Assembly (NCBI RefSeq): GCF_000220835.1
Contig: NZ_GL985606.1
Span: 2,306,841-2,355,429, forward strand
Length of the DNA stretch: 48,589 nt
Reading direction: 5' to 3'
DNA from: Actinomyces sp. oral taxon 448 str. F0400
Lineage (GTDB): Bacteria; Actinomycetota; Actinomycetes; Actinomycetales; Actinomycetaceae
Shown: positions 44,803 to 48,589 of the stretch, piece by piece
How positions within the stretch are numbered: the first letter of the stretch is position 1
How the letters are laid out: each line of letters starts with the position of its first letter
Program-made: the position numbers and the translations under genes
Notes under the pieces: model-generated
Told to the model about the DNA's origin: nothing
Databases searched by the model: none
What the model saw: only the letters and a program-made list of their open reading frames with translations

Positions 44803-46846
44803 CCGCCCCGATACCGCGGATCAGGGACAGCTGGGGCAGGACGCTCGGTCTGACCACCGCGACGGAGCGCAGGGTGGTGTCGGGGAACACCGTGTAGGCC
44901 GGTCGCGAGCGCTCCTTTGCGACCTGAGCCCGCCAGGCCCGCAACGCCTCGAACAGGGCGACGGTCACCGGGTCGTTGTCGGCCTCGAACTCGGCGGCGG
45001 CTCTCCTGGCGCGCGCCCGGGGGGATTGGGAGGCCCGGGATGATGCGCCCCGCCCGCACTGTCGGTCCGGGCCCGCCTCGTCAGCGGGCCAGATTCCGTC
45101 CAGGAAGCGCGAGGGTCTGCGCGAGGCGCGCCCGCCGGGGTTGCGGGCCCGAGCGCAGGAGATGACCAGGTGCTCGCGGGCGCGGGTCACGCCCACGTAC
45201 AGCAGACGACGCTCCTCCTCGATGGCGGCGTGCCCCTCGGCCAAGGAGATCGGCAGGAGGCCCTCACTGGCGCCGACCAGCAGGACGGCGTCCCACTCCA
45301 GACCCTTGGCCGCGTGCAGGGAGGACAGGGTGACTCCCTCGACCGTCGGGGCGTTCTGGGCGGCGGCCCTCTCACCCAGCTCGGCGACCAGAGCGTCGAG
45401 GTCCGCACCGCGCCTGGCGCCCAGCTCATCCGCCAACTCGACGATGGCGTTCAGGGAGTCCCACCGCTCGCGCACAGCGCCGCGGGGGGCCGGCGGCCGC
45501 TCGCTCCACCCCTCCCTGCCCAGGACCATGCGAGCATCCAGGCCGACATCGCCGGTGAGGTCGGCCCGCTCGGTGCGGGCGGCGGCGCGCAGCATGACGA
45601 CAGCGCGCTTGACCTCGTCGCGCTCGAAAAAGCGCTCTCCGCCGCGCACCAGGTAGCCGATCCCGGCGTCGGCCAGAGCGCGCTCGATCACCTCGGACTG
45701 GGAATTGGTGCGGTACAGGACGGCGATCCCGCTCAACAGCACGCCGCGGACCCGCAGCCGCTCCACGTGCCCGACGACGCCGGCGGCCTCCGCGACGTCA
45801 TCATCGTAGGTCTCGAAGCGCACAGCGGGCCCGCCGGGCCGCTGGGCGACGAGCTCGACGGCGCCGGCCGGCAGGGTCAGGGCCCCTCCCCCGCGCCGCG
45901 AGCGCGAGAGGACCCTGTTGGCCAGCGAGACGATCTGTGGGGTGGAGCGGTAGTCGCGACTCAGCCTGATCGTGCGAGCACCGCTGTAGCGGGAGGCGAA
46001 GCCGGTCAGGAAGTCGGGGGTGGCACCGGTGAAGGAGTAGATGGTCTGGGAGACGTCCCCGACGACGCACAGCTGGCGGCGCCTCCCCAGCCACAGATCC
46101 AGCAGGCGCTGCTGGAGGGGGGAGACGTCCTGGTACTCATCGACCACGAAGTGCTTGTACTGGCCGCGCACCTGTTCGGCGATGTCCTCGCGGTCCAGGA
46201 GGATGCCGATCATGAGGAGCAGGACGTCCTCGAAGTCGATGACGCCGCGCTCGTTCTTGGCCTCCTCGTAGGCGGCCAGCACCTGGGCGACGGTGGCGAT
46301 CTCCAACCCGCCCGGGGGCTCGCGGCGCAGGGCGGCGGCCCGCTGAGCGTAGTCCTCGGGCAGGGTCGTGGTGACCTTGGCCCACTCGACCTCGGCAGCG
46401 AGATCGCGGATGAGGGCGCGGTCGGCGGCGAGGCCCAGGCGACGGGCGGCGGTCCCCACGAGTCGACCCTTGAACTTCTCGATCTCGGGGCGCCGGCCTC
46501 CGATCGCGATGGGCCAGAAGTAGGTGAGCTGACGCAGGGCGGCGGAGTGGAAGGTGCGGGCCTGGGTGCCGACGATCCCCAGGTCGGCCAGGCGCGAGCG
46601 CATCTCGCCGGCGGCGCGAGCGGTGAACGTGACGGCCAGAACCTGGGTGGGCTGGTAGGCGCCGACGGCGACCCCGTGGGCAATGCGGTAGGTGATGGCG
46701 CGGGTCTTGCCGGTGCCGGCGCCGGCCAGGACGCACAGGGCGCCCTCGAGGTGCTCAGCGACCTGACGCTGGTCGGGGTCCAGGGCGTCGAGCAGCGCGG
46801 CGGGGCTGGGCAGGATACCGGGGCGGCGGGGGGCGTGCTCACTCAT
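44693..46846 (-). CDS. uvrD2: ATP-dependent DNA helicase UvrD2 with C-terminal HRDC domain
   Basis: A 717-residue superfamily 1A helicase. Walker A is GAGTGKT with Lys47; further motifs are VVDEYQDVSPLQQ (II), VGDVSQTIYSFTGA (III), the RDYRSTPQI block (IV), SSLHAAKGLEWDAV (V) and LLYVGVTRARE (VI). The C-terminal 75 residues form an HRDC domain (RGIGAVKLQEYGADVL). In mycobacterial UvrD2 a four-cysteine zinc motif links helicase and HRDC. Here that linker has only one cysteine (DRQC) and is Arg/Ser/Ala-rich. I chose the ATG at 46846; the frame extends far upstream antisense to nudC. It converges on the ThiF-like gene with a 110-bp overlap. Confidence 0.93.
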   Translation of the reverse strand: MSEHAPRRPGILPSPAALLDALDPDQRQVAEHLEGALCVLAGAGTGKTRAITYRIAHGVAVGAYQPTQVLAVTFTARAAGEMRSRLADLGIVGTQARTFHSAALRQLTYFWPIAIGGRRPEIEKFKGRLVGTAARRLGLAADRALIRDLAAEVEWAKVTTTLPEDYAQRAAALRREPPGGLEIATVAQVLAAYEEAKNERGVIDFEDVLLLMIGILLDREDIAEQVRGQYKHFVVDEYQDVSPLQQRLLDLWLGRRRQLCVVGDVSQTIYSFTGATPDFLTGFASRYSGARTIRLSRDYRSTPQIVSLANRVLSRSRRGGGALTLPAGAVELVAQRPGGPAVRFETYDDDVAEAAGVVGHVERLRVRGVLLSGIAVLYRTNSQSEVIERALADAGIGYLVRGGERFFERDEVKRAVVMLRAAARTERADLTGDVGLDARMVLGREGWSERPPAPRGAVRERWDSLNAIVELADELGARRGADLDALVAELGERAAAQNAPTVEGVTLSSLHAAKGLEWDAVLLVGASEGLLPISLAEGHAAIEEERRLLYVGVTRAREHLVISCARARNPGGRASRRPSRFLDGIWPADEAGPDRQCGRGASSRASQSPRARARRAAAEFEADNDPVTVALFEALRAWRAQVAKERSRPAYTVFPDTTLRSVAVVRPSVLPQLSLIRGIGAVKLQEYGADVLRVVREFQEADSAGGRPDGAGAADRE

Positions 46847-46964
46847 CACGGGCCAGCCTGCCACGGTATCGGCGCCGCGGATGCGCGGGCGCAGACCGAC
46901 CGACGAGGTCGCGGCGACCGGATTCGCACTGCGATTGCACGGACACGGGCGAGCGCTGCGGGCC

Positions 46965-48062
46965 TCACCGGATGGGCCCGCCGTACCAGTCCTCGATGAG
47001 CATGCGAGCGATGGAGGCGGGACCCGGTAGGACCACGGTGCCGGCCGCCAGGGCCTCGTCCAGCTCGGTGCGCGAGAGCACGAGGGCGTCGGTGACCTCA
47101 CCGCCGTCAGGACGAGCCAGGTGCTCTCCGGGGGCGAGGCGGGCGCGGTAGCCGAGCATGAGGGAACGGGGGAAGGGCCAGGGCTGGGAGGCGACGAGCT
47201 CGACCGATTCCACGCGCAGCCCGGTCTCCTCGGCGACCTCGCGCACGACGGCGGCCTCCCCGGACTCCCCCGCCTCCACGAAGCCGGCGACAGTCGAGTA
47301 GCGCCCGGTGTCCCAGCGGGCCCCGTGGACCAGGACGATGCGGCCGATGTCGTCGGTAACGGCCATGATGACGGCCGGGTCGGTGCGCGGGAAGTCGATG
47401 GTGCCGCAGGCGGTGCAGCGGCGAGCCCACCCCGCCTGGTCGGCCGTGGTACGGGCGCCGCACATGGTGCAGAAGCGAGCGCGGGCGTGCCAGGCGGCCA
47501 GGGCGACGGCGGGCGTGGCCAGACCGGCGTCGTGGGCGCTGAGGTCCTGGCCGACGGCGCGAAGGGCGGACAGGGGATAGCGCGCGAGCAGGTCGGCGAG
47601 CTCGGCGTGGGCGCGGTCGGCGCCCTCGGCGTCGGTCGGGGCCGCCGGCGCGTCGGGGACGACGACGGCCAACCACGAGGCCCCGGCGGCATTCCCGACG
47701 CCGGTGCCCGACTCGCGCCCGAGGTAGACGGTTGTCAGATGAGCTATGGCGCCGACGCCGAGGTCGGCGACGTGCAACGGGGCGAGGCGGGGACGCGAGG
47801 CGATGGCGACAGGGTCTGCGGATTCGCCGGTTCCCTGCGCGTCGCGGTCGCGGCCCGCGGGGCCGGGCGGAGTCAGGCCGTCCTCGGGCAGGTCGGGATG
47901 GATGGCGGGGGCGTCCAGGGCGACGCGTCCACGCGAGTCGATCAGCACCAGGCGGGTAGCGGGATCTGCTGCGAGGTCGGCGAGCAGGCCGGGCTCAGTG
48001 CGGCGGGCCGCGTCGCGGTCGGTGGTGGAGCGGGACAGAGAACGTGCGGCCGTGCGTGTCAT
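46965..48062 (-). CDS. nudC: NAD+ diphosphatase (NudC-type Nudix hydrolase)
   Basis: Hydrolyses NAD(H) to NMN(H) and AMP and can remove NAD caps from RNA. The 365-residue protein has an N-terminal NudC domain, a four-cysteine zinc ribbon (Cys198, Cys201, Cys216, Cys219), and a Nudix box starting at Gly260 with the REVAEETGL core. The NudC-specific motif SQPWPFP (about 292-298) is present. The N-terminal domain contains Gly/Asp-rich inserts (about 55-90). The gene lies just upstream of uvrD2 on the same strand. A TACGCT hexamer six bases before the ATG indicates a leaderless message. Confidence 0.94.
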   Translation of the reverse strand: MTRTAARSLSRSTTDRDAARRTEPGLLADLAADPATRLVLIDSRGRVALDAPAIHPDLPEDGLTPPGPAGRDRDAQGTGESADPVAIASRPRLAPLHVADLGVGAIAHLTTVYLGRESGTGVGNAAGASWLAVVVPDAPAAPTDAEGADRAHAELADLLARYPLSALRAVGQDLSAHDAGLATPAVALAAWHARARFCTMCGARTTADQAGWARRCTACGTIDFPRTDPAVIMAVTDDIGRIVLVHGARWDTGRYSTVAGFVEAGESGEAAVVREVAEETGLRVESVELVASQPWPFPRSLMLGYRARLAPGEHLARPDGGEVTDALVLSRTELDEALAAGTVVLPGPASIARMLIEDWYGGPIR

Positions 48063-48068
48063 GGGGGC

Positions 48069-48074
48069 AGCGTA
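48069..48074 (-). promoter_or_regulatory. -10 hexamer of nudC (leaderless)
   Basis: TACGCT on the minus strand, six bases before the ATG; the gap GCCCCC cannot serve as a ribosome binding site. Confidence 0.5.
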
Positions 48075-48400
48075 AGCGCGATCGGCGACGCGAAGGATTC
48101 ACCGCCACCATCGCCCAACGGCAGGACGCGTATGTGAGGGATCCGGACAGGTGGAGAAGTCGGTTACCGGCCGTCCGTCTTCGAGCATATGTGCGAGCTC
48201 CTCCGCAGCGGCGTAGGAGGACTGCGTGCCCCTCCCGGTTACCGGAACGGCGGCGTAGACGATCCCCGGGGAAATTTTCAGCTGAAGGACGCTTCAGGCG
48301 GAAGCGGGCGATATTCGTAAGAGAGGCCTGCACCGACCCGGCGGCGTCTGAGAGAGTGACGATACTGGTCCCGACCATCCGATCTTCAGGGGGGCGGCCC

Positions 48401-48406
48401 TACAGT
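48401..48406 (+). promoter_or_regulatory. -10 hexamer of the cysteine desulfurase gene (leaderless)
   Basis: TACAGT six bases before the GTG at 48413, the same hexamer and spacing as at merR. Confidence 0.5.
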
Positions 48407-48412
48407 GAGTCC

Positions 48413-48589
48413 GTGAGCATCCCGCAGGCGACCCGTACCTATCTCGATCACGCCGCGACTTCGCCCGTGCGTCCGGAGGTCGCCGAGCAGGTGGCCGCGG
48501 ACCTGCGCGCCGGGCTGGGCGGCTGGGCGAACCCGGCCGCCCAGCACGCCTCGGGGCGGCGGGTGGGGGCGATGCTCGCCGAGGCCCGC
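48413..48589 (+). CDS. Cysteine desulfurase-like aminotransferase class V, truncated by the window end
   Basis: Only the first 59 codons are in the window, in frame to the last base. The translation contains TYLDHAATSPVRPEV followed by NPAAQHASGRR, the N-terminal pattern of NifS/IscS-type cysteine desulfurases, which release sulfur from cysteine with pyridoxal phosphate. The catalytic lysine and cysteine lie beyond the end. The GTG start is supported by the leaderless promoter spacing. In actinobacteria a cysteine desulfurase often precedes mnmA for tRNA thiolation; whether this holds here cannot be seen. Confidence 0.8.
   Translation, partial: MSIPQATRTYLDHAATSPVRPEVAEQVAADLRAGLGGWANPAAQHASGRRVGAMLAEAR

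Larger units (their letters stand above)
48063..48412. other. Divergent gene-free stretch between nudC and the cysteine desulfurase gene
   Basis: No gene is supported. CGGTTACCGG occurs twice, at 48161-48170 and 48236-48245; the second is part of a near-palindrome. In an A+T-rich patch the palindrome TTCAGCTGAA (48277-48286) overlaps a hairpin, CTGAAG-GACG-CTTCAG (48282-48297). These may be regulatory sites for the rightward gene. The two flanking promoters are listed separately. Confidence 0.5.

Noticed and set aside
46847-47692. Long upstream extension of the uvrD2 frame
   Set aside because: It is antisense to nudC with Pro/Ser/Arg-rich sequence; the helicase begins at MSEHAPRRPG at 46846.

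Overview
The window is high-GC, gene-dense chromosomal DNA from an actinobacterium. WhiB1, PdtaS, UPF0182, a PPA1309-type protein, UvrD2 with an HRDC domain and an actinobacterial NAD+ diphosphatase point clearly to the phylum. A ThyA-FolA pair and an enlarged LigA fit an Actinomyces/Schaalia-like member of the Actinomycetaceae best; that placement is inference. I see no phage, insertion sequence, CRISPR array or rRNA. The only RNA gene is an initiator tRNA-Met. The window ends inside a cysteine-desulfurase-like gene.

Layout. 1-5.5 kb: NAD-type malic enzyme and the gatCAB amidotransferase operon, all on the minus strand. 5.8-11.4 kb: an L,D-transpeptidase with a long Pro/Ser/Ala-rich N-terminus, then a minus-strand repair pair (SRAP abasic-site protein followed by NAD-dependent DNA ligase). 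11.5-17.3 kb: an FHA-FtsK/SpoIIIE ATPase of the EccC type, whiB1, and the histidine kinase pdtaS. 17.3-20.9 kb: DUF2505, OsmC, an EcsC-like membrane protein, thyA and folA. 20.9-25.9 kb: a four-gene osmoprotectant-type ABC importer divergent from a padR-quinone oxidoreductase pair, with one palindrome between them. 26-30.1 kb: a GDSL hydrolase-DUF1304-LtrA operon, and a DeoR regulator divergent from a glyoxalase-fold gene. 30.2-36.1 kb: fumarase, a small hypothetical, a MerR/oxidoreductase divergent pair, a multi-spanning esterase and tRNA-fMet. 36.2-48.1 kb: UPF0182, PPA1309, a zincin-family protein, a PDZ-Lon protease, a ThiF/cyclodehydratase-like protein, UvrD2 and NudC. From memory this last block matches the Rv3193c-Rv3199c region of Mycobacterium tuberculosis, while whiB1/pdtaS match Rv3219/Rv3220c.

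How the parts work together. Most of the window is housekeeping: amide transfer onto misacylated tRNA, folate/thymidylate supply, malate/fumarate metabolism, DNA repair, and cell-wall and redox functions. The less understood parts are the 36-45 kb membrane/protease block of widely conserved but mostly uncharacterised families, and the orphan FHA-FtsK ATPase. The clearest structure outside genes is promoter grammar. About a dozen transcription units have a TANNNT-like hexamer 6-8 bases before the start codon and no Shine-Dalgarno sequence, so they probably make leaderless mRNA. Palindromic operators lie exactly on such promoters at padR/opu and merR/oxidoreductase. I did not find a clear-cut new defence or biosynthetic system; the most promising unexplained items are listed as findings.
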